The position numbers were made by a program, and so were the translations under genes. From the NCBI RefSeq assembly GCF_016638705.1, contig NZ_CP067341.1, positions 2,607,501 to 2,671,500 of the forward strand: 64,000 bases of DNA. Reading direction: 5' to 3'. Below the pieces are notes generated by a model that had not been told where the DNA came from, searched no databases, and saw only the letters and a list, made by a program, of their open reading frames with translations. Below are positions 1-8,336 of the stretch, one piece after another. This DNA comes from Lysinibacillus agricola (GTDB lineage Bacteria > Bacillota > Bacilli > Bacillales_A > Planococcaceae). Every line of letters begins with the position of its first letter. The stretch's first letter is position 1.

Positions 1-131
1 CTGGTATAATGAGTTTTGGCGCATTATGGGGAGAAGGCAATAAAGATAAATTAGTAGGTGCATTCCCTACTGATATATTACATAACCCTGAAGATATTTT
101 AGCTATTAATCGACTTTATATTACTCGATAA
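1..131 (+). CDS. 3' end of an unknown protein (partial)
   Basis: The frame is open from the left edge and closes with TAA at 129-131. The visible C-terminus includes FGALWGEGNKDKLVGAFPTD and ends NRLYITR. An internal ATG lies at 9, but the frame also runs to the window edge, so this is probably the tail of a longer gene. A terminator hairpin follows within 10 bases, which supports a real gene end. The family was not recognised. Confidence 0.55.
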   Translation, partial: GIMSFGALWGEGNKDKLVGAFPTDILHNPEDILAINRLYITR

Positions 132-136
132 ACATG

Positions 137-177
137 AAAATCACCAGCTACTCCAATTTCAGTTTTCTGGTGATTTT
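137..177. terminator. Bidirectional terminator hairpin
   Basis: AAAATCACCAG (137-147) pairs with CTGGTGATTTT (167-177) and is followed by T-rich sequence. It lies between the converging partial gene on the plus strand and the EamA gene on the minus strand and can serve both. Confidence 0.8.
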
Positions 178-197
178 TATTGATTAATTAAATTTTG

Positions 198-1106
198 TTA
201 GACTCGTGTTTTTTTTCTGTTTTTTTGAACTAAGTTTTTCTCAGAAATAAAAAGACCAGATAATGTTAGAACTATACCGAATGCCGCCAAATAAGTTATT
301 TGTTCATGTAATACAATTATAGATGTTAGTACTGTAATGACAGGAACCGCGTAAATATAAATACTACTTTTAATGGTGCCTAGCGTTTTAACAGCATAGC
401 CCCATGTAATAAAACAAAGAGCAGAAGCACCAAGACCTAAGAATATTATATTGAATAAAGAAACTGGATTTGTAAAACGTTTCAGTTCCCATTCAAAATC
501 AAACAGGAAAAGGGCAGGCATCATAAATAGAATCCCGTAAAAAAACACCCTTCTTGTCGTTTGAATTGTATGATATCCGTAACCACTTATTTTTTTAGTC
601 AATACAGAATAAGTAGCCCAAACGAGCGTAGCAATTACAGCTAATAAATCTCCTAAGGGGTTTAGCTGGAACTTTGAAGTACTGTTAAAGCTGATGAGGT
701 AGATTCCAGTAATTGCAACAATAAATCCAATGAAAAAGTTGATCCGTAATGGTTCCTCCTTCAAAAATAGGTAGGTGAGAATGGCTGTGAAAAAGGGAAC
801 GACGGAACTGATAACGCCAACATTAGAAGCCATTGTAAAGGTTAAGGCAATATTCTCTAAAAGGTAATAAAACGTAACACCACATAAACCAGCACTAGCA
901 AAAATAAATTCATGTTTTTTATTCGTTAATTTTAGTCGGTACGGGTAGATCATCATTAACGCAACGAAACCTATGACAAAACGAAAAAATAGGATTTCAA
1001 TAGGGGTAAAATCATTCAATAATATTTTAGTAGAGATAAAAGTTGTTCCCCAAATCAAAATGGTAATAAGTGCTGCTGTATGACCAACAGTATTTTTTTT
1101 CTCCAT
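198..1106 (-). CDS. EamA-family drug/metabolite exporter
   Basis: This 302-residue protein has about ten hydrophobic segments arranged as two EamA repeats of roughly 140 residues each, the usual DMT (drug/metabolite transporter) layout. Motifs such as ILIWGTTFISTK near the N-terminus and the second-repeat start LLAVIATLVWATYSVLTKK are typical. It would export a small metabolite across the cytoplasmic membrane; the substrate cannot be read from sequence. The start ATG is four bases past the stop of the upstream AraC gene, and its AAAGGA ribosome site lies at the end of that gene. The two are almost certainly co-transcribed and the regulator probably controls the exporter. Confidence 0.9.
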   Translation of the reverse strand: MEKKNTVGHTAALITILIWGTTFISTKILLNDFTPIEILFFRFVIGFVALMMIYPYRLKLTNKKHEFIFASAGLCGVTFYYLLENIALTFTMASNVGVISSVVPFFTAILTYLFLKEEPLRINFFIGFIVAITGIYLISFNSTSKFQLNPLGDLLAVIATLVWATYSVLTKKISGYGYHTIQTTRRVFFYGILFMMPALFLFDFEWELKRFTNPVSLFNIIFLGLGASALCFITWGYAVKTLGTIKSSIYIYAVPVITVLTSIIVLHEQITYLAAFGIVLTLSGLFISEKNLVQKNRKKTRV

Positions 1107-1109
1107 ATA

Positions 1110-1952
1110 CTAGTCCTTTCTAATAGTCGATTGTTCATCAAGTTTAGTAAAAAAATATTGATATTGTTTAGGTGTTAAACCGATAAATTCCATAAAAAAA
1201 TGGCTAAAGTGACTTTGATCGCCGAAGCCACTATACAGGGCCGCATCTAATGGCGGCACTCCCTGTTCCAAAAGCTTCTTTGCCTCATTGATACGTATTG
1301 TTTGTAGATAGCGATACGGCGTAATGCCGCGAACACGGGTAAATGCTCGAACTAAAGAATATTTATTCATATTTGCCATTCTCGCTAAATCATCTAAAGT
1401 AATTCGCTCTTGATAATGTGCTTCTATATATTGACAAAGATTTTTAATCATTTCTGTTTTTGCACCAGAATCAGCTTCATTAGGAGGCTCTGTATATTCG
1501 TCAATTAACTGCTTGATAAAAATATAAAATGTTTCTTGCTTTTCATCATTTGGTAATTCGTTCATGATCATCTGATGAAGATTATGTAATATGCTTGTTT
1601 GTTCACTTAAATAAGCAACTGGAGTTTTAAACTGGGGCAGATAGTCTTTTCCAGTAATCTCTTTGGTTACTTTTCGCATGATTTCAGGCTTAATATTTAA
1701 ACATCGATAATCTAATGTTTTGTTGTCAATCTGTTCACAAGCATGATTATCCAGAGGATTAAAACATATTAAATCACCGGTATTGATGATATATTCTTTG
1801 TTCTTGCAAGTTAATCGTCTTTGGCCACTCTCTATGAACCCAATCACATAGTATTCATGGAAGTGGTTTGGGAATTTTTGCATGATTCCACAGAAACGAT
1901 AGGCTTCAATCTGAAGATCATTATCAAAGTGAACGGTTCTTTCTTCTAACAT
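1110..1952 (-). CDS. AraC-family transcriptional regulator
   Basis: The N-terminal half resembles the cupin-like sensing domain of AraC proteins (FPNHFHEYYVIGFIESG). The last 100 residues hold two helix-turn-helix motifs, including ITLDDLARMANMNKYSLVRA and GFGDQSHFSHFFMEFIGLTP, which is the AraC signature. An upstream in-frame ATG exists at 1997, but the ATG at 1952 has a GAAGGTG ribosome site eight bases ahead and gives the normal family length (280 residues), so it is preferred. It is the first gene of a two-gene unit with the EamA exporter. The inducer is unknown. Confidence 0.9.
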   Translation of the reverse strand: MLEERTVHFDNDLQIEAYRFCGIMQKFPNHFHEYYVIGFIESGQRRLTCKNKEYIINTGDLICFNPLDNHACEQIDNKTLDYRCLNIKPEIMRKVTKEITGKDYLPQFKTPVAYLSEQTSILHNLHQMIMNELPNDEKQETFYIFIKQLIDEYTEPPNEADSGAKTEMIKNLCQYIEAHYQERITLDDLARMANMNKYSLVRAFTRVRGITPYRYLQTIRINEAKKLLEQGVPPLDAALYSGFGDQSHFSHFFMEFIGLTPKQYQYFFTKLDEQSTIRKD

Positions 1953-2244
1953 CTCATGAACACCTTCTTTTCGGTAATATGGAAGTAAGTGTAGCACAAA
2001 TCTTTCAGCTTTTATTGTACGATATTGACTACCTAAAATTTGACTCTTGCATTAAACCACCTGTTAAACAATCATCGACATTATAAATATTGCAGAATTG
2101 TAAAATTTGGATTTAAGACAAAAAATTAGATTTAAAAATAATAGTAACTCTGATAGGATAATATATCGTAGGAGGTGTAGTTTGGCCTAAGGAACTTGTG
2201 TTAATAATAGAAAAACACAAACTACCTTTTGACAATTATTTTTA

Positions 2245-5200
2245 ATGAAAAAGAGAAAAATTGTTCTCATCATTAGCTTGTTTTTTATATTTCTAACAGG
2301 CTCACGAATTTTATGGCTGGAGTTATTTAAAAATTCAGATCAACCATATGCTGTAAAAGGGCAAATCGATTTAAGAAATTGGAATTTTTTTGACGGCCAT
2401 TCCATTACCCTTGATGGAGAGTGGGAGTTTTATCCTTATTATTGGTTGATTAGTGAAGAGAAGAATTTACAATCAACGGAGGATCATGCTAAATACATAC
2501 AGGTTCCAAAGGGATGGGGTACTTCTTTACAAGAGGGAGAGATGACCCCTTATGGTTACGGTTCATATCGCTTAAAATTACTCGTCAATCCAGAAGACAA
2601 TATAACTTACAGTATTCGAGTTCCGAGTGTTCGGAGTTCCTCAGAAATTTATGTAAATGGACGACGGTTGGAAAAATCAGGAGAAATAGGGGAGAATGCA
2701 GAAAATACAGTTGCCAAAAATGTTCCATATACGGCTTCCTTTGAAGCAAACGGTCATAAAGAAATCGAAATTATTGTTCAGGCTTCTAACTTTAAGGATC
2801 CTCGTGGCGGTGGAATTGTTCGCTCCATTAAATTAGGAAAAGAAGATATATTAGCTTGGGAAACTCAATTGTCAGTAACAATGCAGCAACTGGTGGCTGT
2901 AGTTTTTCTAATACACGCTATCTATTCCATCATTTTATATTTGGTAGGAAACAAGGATAAAAGATTTCTTTACTTTTCTCTGTTATCGATATGCACTATG
3001 TTTTATTACCTATTAGCAAGCGATGACAAATTATTATCTTATTGGTTTCCGATTAATTACGACTGGGGTTTTAAATTAGTTCATCTTGCTATGGTAGGGA
3101 TAGGCTTTTCACTACTCCAATGCATAAAACATTGGTTGCCTCACCATGTGAGAAAATATATAAGTTGGTTTAGTATTTTTTGTGGTATAGCTACATTTAT
3201 GGCAATCGTGCTGCCTACTCGCTATATAGTAACTAATCAAGAAATATATATAATAATTTTAGGTATTGCGTTGGTAATAACGATCCTAACAGTAATGCGA
3301 AAATCTATTAAAGAGATCAGAAGTAATATATTTTTACTTCTTGCCATATTAGCATTTGGCAATAATATGATTTGGGATGGCCTACTTCTCATCTTTGGGA
3401 TAAAAGTGATCATGTATCCATTTGATCTTATTATCACAATGGCTTGTTTGGCTACTTTATGGTTTAAAGGATATTCTAAAGTTTATTCGGATACAAAAGA
3501 CCTTGCTAGTAAGCTACAAAAAACAGATAAGTTAAAGGATGAATTCCTCGCCAATACGTCTCATGAGTTACGAAATCCACTCCATGGGATACTTAACATT
3601 TCTAAAGCTGTTTTGGAAAGAGAAGAACATGTACTCAGTGACAAAAGTGTCAAGGATTTAGAAACAGTGCTGTCAGTAGGGCGTCGTATGTCACTTATGT
3701 TAAATGATTTACTGGACGTTATGAGCTTAAAAGACAATACACCCAAGCTACAACTTAGAACTTTTTCGATTCACACAATTGTATCGGGTGTATTAGATAT
3801 GCTCTATGTAATGAGAGAAGGAAAGCAGATTCAGTTAATTAATAAAATCCCTGAAAATTTTCCAAAAGTAGTTGCTGATGAAAATAGGGTTATTCAAATT
3901 GTTTTCAATTTACTTCATAATGCAGTGAAATACACGAACGAGGGTGAAGTAACCATATCAGGTCATGTGAAAAATGGTATGGCGGAAATTGTGATTTCGG
4001 ATACTGGTATTGGTATTGATAAGGAAGCCCTTCAGCGTATATTTGAACCTTATGAGCAGGGTACCCTTAGTAAGGCAATGATTGAAGGCGGATTTGGGCT
4101 AGGACTTAGTATTAGTAAACGTTTGGTTGAACTACATGGGGGAACATTACAAGCAAATTCAGTTGTAGGTAAAGGGTCAGAATTTACTTTTACCCTACCA
4201 ATATCAAATCTAAGAGATGAGCAAAATACAGAAAATGTGGCTCTGCGATCAAATGCGAAGGATGCTTTAACAGGAGTGACTTTTACAAATCCAATTAATT
4301 ATCACGCTGAAAACCATTCAATCTTTGAAGCAAATCGACCTAGAGTATTGGTCGTGGATGATGATCCAGTTAACTTAAGAGTTATCGAAACAATTCTTTC
4401 AATAGAAAAATATGACTTAGTAACAGTCACAAGTGGTAGTAAAGCTCTCGAAATATTAATGTCTCAAGAGTGGGATTTGGTCATATCAGACGTGATGATG
4501 CCAAATATGTCTGGATACGAATTAGTACGTACGATTCGTCAGCAATTTTCAATAACAGAACTCCCTGTTTTGCTTCTTACAGCAAGAAGTCAGCCTCAAG
4601 ACATTGAAAATGGATTTTTAGCTGGTGCTAATGATTACGTCACAAAGCCTGTTGATGCTCTGGAGTTAAGTTCAAGAGTAAAAGCACTTACTGACGTTAA
4701 ACAATCTGCACAAGAAAGACTTCGAATGGAGGCAGCTTGGCTTCAGGCACAAATACAGCCTCATTTTTTATTCAATACATTAAATTCCATTATCACATTA
4801 AGTGAAATTGATCTTGAGCGTACAAGTAAGCTGCTCGAAGCACTCAGTGATTTTTTAAGGGAATCATTTAAGTTCCAAAATATTGATGAACTTGTTCCAA
4901 TTGAGGATGAGTTAAATCTTGTACGATCCTATCTATATATTCATAAGGAACGTTTTGGGGAGCGGATAAATATAACGTGGGATGTGGACGTTTCTACAGA
5001 CGTCATGATCCCATCACTGACCATTCAACCATTGATTGAAAATGCTTTGAAACATGGTATTTTGCCCCGTGAAAATGGCGGGAATATTCATCTTCGCATT
5101 GTAGATTATGACACATACATTGAGATCACTGTGTCGGATGATGGTATTGGCATGGATGAAGCGACGATGGAACGTTTACTTGTAAGAAAATCGGAGATAT

Positions 5201-5361
5201 CAACTGGAATTGGATTGCTGAATACAGACCTCCGTTTAAAACAACATTACGGTGAGGGACTTCAAATTAACAGTAAACTAAATCAAGGTACATCCATATC
5301 GTTCGTTGTTCTGAAAAAGAAAGAAAAATCAAAGCAATGGAGTAAGGCACTGTCTAATTAA
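2245..5361 (+). CDS. Hybrid sensor kinase: 7TMR-DISM sensor, HisKA kinase, receiver, LytS-like kinase
   Basis: This 1038-residue protein carries two different kinase modules. Residues 1-30 hold a membrane anchor, followed by an extracellular beta-sandwich-like region (to about 200) and a seven-helix membrane block (about 210-410) typical of 7TMR-DISM receptors. A HisKA domain follows with phosphoacceptor His440 in SHELRNP, then an HATPase domain with DTGIGID and GFGLGLSISK. A receiver domain starts at Arg700 with phosphoacceptor Asp749 (SDVMMP). The C-terminus is a LytS/YehU-type kinase with His840 in QIQPHFLFN and a second HATPase (DDGIGMD). The only possible start is 2245, because an in-frame stop lies at 2230. 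The ribosome site is weak. No separate response regulator lies next to it, so its output partner must be elsewhere. Confidence 0.9.
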   Translation: MKKRKIVLIISLFFIFLTGSRILWLELFKNSDQPYAVKGQIDLRNWNFFDGHSITLDGEWEFYPYYWLISEEKNLQSTEDHAKYIQVPKGWGTSLQEGEMTPYGYGSYRLKLLVNPEDNITYSIRVPSVRSSSEIYVNGRRLEKSGEIGENAENTVAKNVPYTASFEANGHKEIEIIVQASNFKDPRGGGIVRSIKLGKEDILAWETQLSVTMQQLVAVVFLIHAIYSIILYLVGNKDKRFLYFSLLSICTMFYYLLASDDKLLSYWFPINYDWGFKLVHLAMVGIGFSLLQCIKHWLPHHVRKYISWFSIFCGIATFMAIVLPTRYIVTNQEIYIIILGIALVITILTVMRKSIKEIRSNIFLLLAILAFGNNMIWDGLLLIFGIKVIMYPFDLIITMACLATLWFKGYSKVYSDTKDLASKLQKTDKLKDEFLANTSHELRNPLHGILNISKAVLEREEHVLSDKSVKDLETVLSVGRRMSLMLNDLLDVMSLKDNTPKLQLRTFSIHTIVSGVLDMLYVMREGKQIQLINKIPENFPKVVADENRVIQIVFNLLHNAVKYTNEGEVTISGHVKNGMAEIVISDTGIGIDKEALQRIFEPYEQGTLSKAMIEGGFGLGLSISKRLVELHGGTLQANSVVGKGSEFTFTLPISNLRDEQNTENVALRSNAKDALTGVTFTNPINYHAENHSIFEANRPRVLVVDDDPVNLRVIETILSIEKYDLVTVTSGSKALEILMSQEWDLVISDVMMPNMSGYELVRTIRQQFSITELPVLLLTARSQPQDIENGFLAGANDYVTKPVDALELSSRVKALTDVKQSAQERLRMEAAWLQAQIQPHFLFNTLNSIITLSEIDLERTSKLLEALSDFLRESFKFQNIDELVPIEDELNLVRSYLYIHKERFGERINITWDVDVSTDVMIPSLTIQPLIENALKHGILPRENGGNIHLRIVDYDTYIEITVSDDGIGMDEATMERLLVRKSEISTGIGLLNTDLRLKQHYGEGLQINSKLNQGTSISFVVLKKKEKSKQWSKALSN

Positions 5362-5386
5362 AACAATAAAAACATTTCAATATGAG

Positions 5387-5435
5387 CTGCACCTCCAATT
5401 GTTAGTTAAATGTCTAATAATGGAGGTGCAGTTTT
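5387..5435 (+). terminator. Terminator after the hybrid kinase gene
   Basis: CTGCACCTCCA (5387-5397) pairs perfectly with TGGAGGTGCAG (5421-5431) and is followed by TTTT. A closely related hairpin occurs at 57969-58012, so this is a member of a dispersed terminator-like repeat. Confidence 0.85.
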
Positions 5436-5570
5436 CAATATTAAGAGCTTGGACTATAGAATTTTGGAGTTATTTTGTAAATAGGTCCATAATTTGTTTG
5501 GAAAGAAAAAATATCACCTATTTTTAAAAATATTTATAGCATCAGCTTTTGTAAATAACGTTTCACTACT

Positions 5571-5725
5571 TTCAGCAGAAGTCTCCCACCTCTATAGATG
5601 GTGAGATGAATGCGGATTTAAGTTACTTTTCAGCGAGTGTCCAAACACCTGTACCTTGTCGCTACGCTTTCGGCATAAAAGACATATTAAAGCCTCCGGA
5701 CGCAATTATACCGAGGCATAATTGA
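5571..5725 (+). repeat. Dispersed palindromic repeat, copy A
   Basis: The right part (5690-5725) contains GCCTCCGGACGCAATTATAC and ends with the palindromic CAATTATACC-GA-GGCATAATTG arms found in the other copies. The left part (5571-5650) matches, in reverse, the outer segment of copy E near 55015-55098, with the CAGCAGAAG and GTGTCCAAACACCTG blocks. Between them is one degenerate mini-hairpin unit (5656-5681). The variable central palindrome seen in copies B and E is missing here, so this copy is internally deleted. The remainder of 5441-5842 shows no gene. Confidence 0.7.
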
Positions 5726-5842
5726 TTTGCGCACCCTATTTACAATTCCTGTTGCTCTCTATCCCGTTTTGTACGATAGGTGATAACAACCATTTGTGAA
5801 TAAAGACAGACAAACTTATTAGTAAAGAAAATACAATAAAGA

Positions 5843-5868
5843 ACAGATAACCTTCATTAGTTATCTGT
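5843..5868 (-). terminator. Terminator for the small lipoprotein gene
   Basis: ACAGATAAC (5843-5851) pairs with GTTATCTGT (5860-5868). Read on the minus strand it is followed by TCTTTATT and lies 27 bases after the stop of the small lipoprotein gene. Confidence 0.65.
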
Positions 5869-5894
5869 CTTCAACGGTTATAATATTTCTTCAA

Positions 5895-6074
5895 TCATTT
5901 TTCAGATGGATCTACCATTTCATCTAGAAAAAAATTTTCAAGATTTTCTTTTGTTTCAGCATTGACGGTTTTTTCTTTTGCCTCTGCGTGTTCACTAGCT
6001 GGAGCTTCATCTTTAGAAGAACATGCAGTTAGTAGTAATGCTGCTAACGCTCCCATATACAATAATTTTTTCAT
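5895..6074 (-). CDS. Small lipoprotein (59 residues)
   Basis: The product begins MKKLLYMGALAALLLTACSS, a complete lipoprotein signal with lipobox LLTAC and lipidation Cys18. The mature part is short, acidic and Lys/Glu-rich, without a recognised domain, and ends DEMVDPSEK. A GGAGG ribosome site sits eight bases before the ATG and a terminator follows. It would be anchored on the outer face of the membrane. Function unknown. Confidence 0.8.
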   Translation of the reverse strand: MKKLLYMGALAALLLTACSSKDEAPASEHAEAKEKTVNAETKENLENFFLDEMVDPSEK

Positions 6075-6218
6075 TGTTAAATCCTCCGATAATGTTTATT
6101 GGTTACGTTTTAGATTGCGCAATTACACGTAGAATATAACGGAAATGGCAATGATAAAATTTGGATTTGTAACAAATAATGAATAATAGTCGTTAAACAA
6201 TAAAAAGGGGAAATATGT

Positions 6219-6707
6219 ATGAAAAAATTTTTAGGCTTCATAATTTGTGGGTTGTTATTAGTAGGTTGCTCACCTAAAGAATCAAACGATATTATTCAAC
6301 AGGATAAAAGCTCGAAACTTGTTGGAGAAGCTTTGGCAAAAGAAATTGAATGGAAAGAAAGTGAGTATTTCACATCCAAAAACTTAAGCATGATTGGTGA
6401 ACCGCAATTATTAGGATTTTCGCATAGTAAAGACGAAAAAATATTTGCTCGCAAAACAGGAAAGTATGGCTGGCACTTTTGGGGAAATCGCGTCAAAACA
6501 GGAGAGATACTTAGCATCAAGAGAACTCACCAATTGACAAATAAAGAAATTGAATTAGTTACAGATGCTAAGTTACTTGGACCGAACAGTGGGGCAGATA
6601 ACCATGCTCCGACCAATATGACTTTCCCAGAAGGCGGCATGTGGAAGCTAGATGCTTATACTGATGGAAGGTTAATTGGTAGTGTTTATGTTAAAGTGGA
6701 GAATTAA
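6219..6707 (+). CDS. DUF4871-like lipoprotein
   Basis: This 162-residue protein has a lipoprotein signal with lipobox LVGC (Cys17). The rest is a secreted domain with GKYGWHFWG near the middle and a Gly/Pro-rich NHAPTNMTFPEGGMW stretch, which I associate with the DUF4871 family of Bacillus surface lipoproteins. The domain assignment is from memory of family pattern, not a search. AAGGGG precedes the ATG. It is a single-gene unit followed by a large palindromic element. Confidence 0.75.
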   Translation: MKKFLGFIICGLLLVGCSPKESNDIIQQDKSSKLVGEALAKEIEWKESEYFTSKNLSMIGEPQLLGFSHSKDEKIFARKTGKYGWHFWGNRVKTGEILSIKRTHQLTNKEIELVTDAKLLGPNSGADNHAPTNMTFPEGGMWKLDAYTDGRLIGSVYVKVEN

Positions 6708-6716
6708 AATAAATAA

Positions 6717-6888
6717 GTGAAAAATACCAGGCAATCCAAAGGGCACTGAAAAACTAAAGGAATTCATTTTTTATATTATAAATCTGTCTTTTGTTGGATT
6801 TAGAAACTCGAAAAAGTCGATTTGCATCACATTTTTTGTGGCAAATCGACTTTTTCAGTGCCCTAGGAAATCTCTGGTATTTCACTAT
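6717..6888. repeat. Nested inverted-repeat element between converging genes
   Basis: An outer imperfect inverted repeat of about 38 bases (6717-6755 with 6849-6888) encloses a perfect 16-bp stem, GAAAAAGTCGATTTGC (6810-6825) with GCAAATCGACTTTTTC (6841-6856). The outer arms share AGTGAAA, ATACCAG and GGGCACTGAAAAA. The element fills the space between the converging DUF4871 and Lrp genes, and its right end touches the Lrp stop codon. It is MITE-like in form and can act as a bidirectional terminator. Confidence 0.7.
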
Positions 6889-7295
6889 TTACTAATGACA
6901 ATAGACAATTTATAGTTTGCATGCTTATTTAAATCGACTAAAAACTGATCTAGTACCTCATTTGACGGGAATCTGCATTCAAGAAGATAGCAACTATCTC
7001 CGCTAATTTTAAAGTTATTAATAATATAATGCTGCTGCGTTTTTATAAATGAAAGAAAAGGTTCATGGTACGGACTTTTTGTATAAATATTAAGAAATGC
7101 ATGGACAATGCTCCCTAATTTTACTTGATTAACGTTAATTGTATAGCCCTCAATGACTCCATTATCTTCTAGTTTTGCAACCCTCGATGACGCTGCTTGC
7201 CCAGTCAAATGAACTTTCTCACCCAATTCTTTCATCGTAATACGGCTGTTCTTGGAAAGCTCATCTATAATACGCATATCCGTACTATCTAACAT
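6885..7295 (-). CDS. Lrp/AsnC-family transcriptional regulator
   Basis: The N-terminus is an Lrp-type winged helix (DMRIIDELSKNSRITMKELG, then VHLTGQAASSRVAKLEDNGVI). The C-terminal half is a RAM-like effector domain (ISGDSCYLLECRF). The ATG at 7295 is preferred over 7319, because the upstream ATG lies inside the AAAGGAG ribosome site that serves 7295. This gives 136 residues, normal for the family. It is divergent from the MBL hydrolase at 7523 and is a natural candidate to regulate it. The ligand is unknown. Confidence 0.88.
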   Translation of the reverse strand: MLDSTDMRIIDELSKNSRITMKELGEKVHLTGQAASSRVAKLEDNGVIEGYTINVNQVKLGSIVHAFLNIYTKSPYHEPFLSFIKTQQHYIINNFKISGDSCYLLECRFPSNEVLDQFLVDLNKHANYKLSIVISK

Positions 7296-7410
7296 GTAGT
7301 AACTCCTTTCATTATTCAAGTCAAATCACTGAAAGACTTGATTTTATCTATGTAATTACTATTTGGACATAGTATAAACTAAATGTAATTTAACTTCTAC
7401 TGAAAGAAGT

Positions 7411-7503
7411 TAAAGCCTCCGGCGGATGTCACGGAATCGGAAAAGAGTTCTTTGTGCTTGCACAAAGCCGATTCCGGACGCAATTATGCCGAGGCATAAT
7501 TGA
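7411..7503 (+). repeat. Dispersed palindromic repeat, copy B
   Basis: The element runs from AAAGCCTCCGGCGGATGTCA to the terminal CAATTATGCC-GA-GGCATAATTG palindrome. The centre holds two stems: GGAATCGG with CCGATTCC, and CTTTGTGC with GCACAAAG. It sits in the divergent promoter region between the Lrp regulator and the MBL hydrolase, ending 20 bases before the MBL start. Confidence 0.75.
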
Positions 7504-7522
7504 TAGAAAAGGAGTTATTAAT

Positions 7523-8281
7523 ATGAACATTCAACAAATTCGCAATGCCACTTTAGTACTCGAATATGCAGGGAAAAAGTTTTTAGTTGACCCATTTTTA
7601 GCAAATAAAGGTGCTTATACACCTTATCCAAATTCTTTAAGACAGGATCAAAATAACCCATTAGTTCCATTACCAACATCAATTGACAATCTCATTAATG
7701 TCGATGCTGTAATCGTTACTCATTTGCATTTAGATCATTTTGATGAAGTCGCTAAAGAAGTACTACCAAAAGATCTTAAAATGTTTGTACAAAATGAAGA
7801 AGATGCTAAAGAGGTTAAAAATGCTGGCTTTTCCAATGTGGAAGTTTTACAAGAAGATACAGTTTTTGAAGGTATTCAATTAATTAAAACAGAAGGTGAA
7901 CATGGCAGGGGAGAAATTTTAAAATTTACTGGTCAAGTGTGTGGCGTTGTCTTTAACCACCCAAATGAAAAAAGATTATATATCGCTGGTGATACTGTAT
8001 GGTATGACGGAGTACAAGAAGTTTTAGAAAAAAATCAACCAGAAATTATAATTGTTAATGGGGGAGACAATCAATTTTTAGAGGGAGGCTCTCTCATAAT
8101 GGGAAAAGATGATATTTATGAAGTATATAAAGCTGCTCCAAACGCAAAAATTATCGTAAGTCATATGGAAGCTGTCAATCATTGGACATTATCAAGAGAG
8201 GATTTAAGAAGCTTTATAAATGAAAAAGGAATCACTGCTCATGTGTTCGTGCCGGAAGACGGTGAAGAATATATATTTTAA
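7523..8281 (+). CDS. MBL-fold metal-dependent hydrolase
   Basis: The 252-residue protein has the metallo-beta-lactamase motif THLHLDH (His67, His69, Asp71, His72), further metal ligands in EGEHGRG and AGDTVW, and a C-terminal SHMEAVNHW. The arrangement resembles UlaG/YtnP-like cytoplasmic hydrolases. The frame is open upstream to 7454, but that extension is the palindromic repeat. The ATG at 7523 has AAAGGAG upstream and starts right at the MBL fold. The substrate is unknown. Confidence 0.87.
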   Translation: MNIQQIRNATLVLEYAGKKFLVDPFLANKGAYTPYPNSLRQDQNNPLVPLPTSIDNLINVDAVIVTHLHLDHFDEVAKEVLPKDLKMFVQNEEDAKEVKNAGFSNVEVLQEDTVFEGIQLIKTEGEHGRGEILKFTGQVCGVVFNHPNEKRLYIAGDTVWYDGVQEVLEKNQPEIIIVNGGDNQFLEGGSLIMGKDDIYEVYKAAPNAKIIVSHMEAVNHWTLSREDLRSFINEKGITAHVFVPEDGEEYIF

Positions 8282-8336
8282 ATAAAGCGATTTTAATTGT
8301 AGCTAATTCCTGTAAAATTGATACAGGAGGGGTTTT

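Noticed and set aside
7454-7522. N-terminal extension of the MBL hydrolase
   Set aside because: The extra codons are the end of the dispersed palindromic repeat, and a good ribosome site precedes the ATG at 7523.
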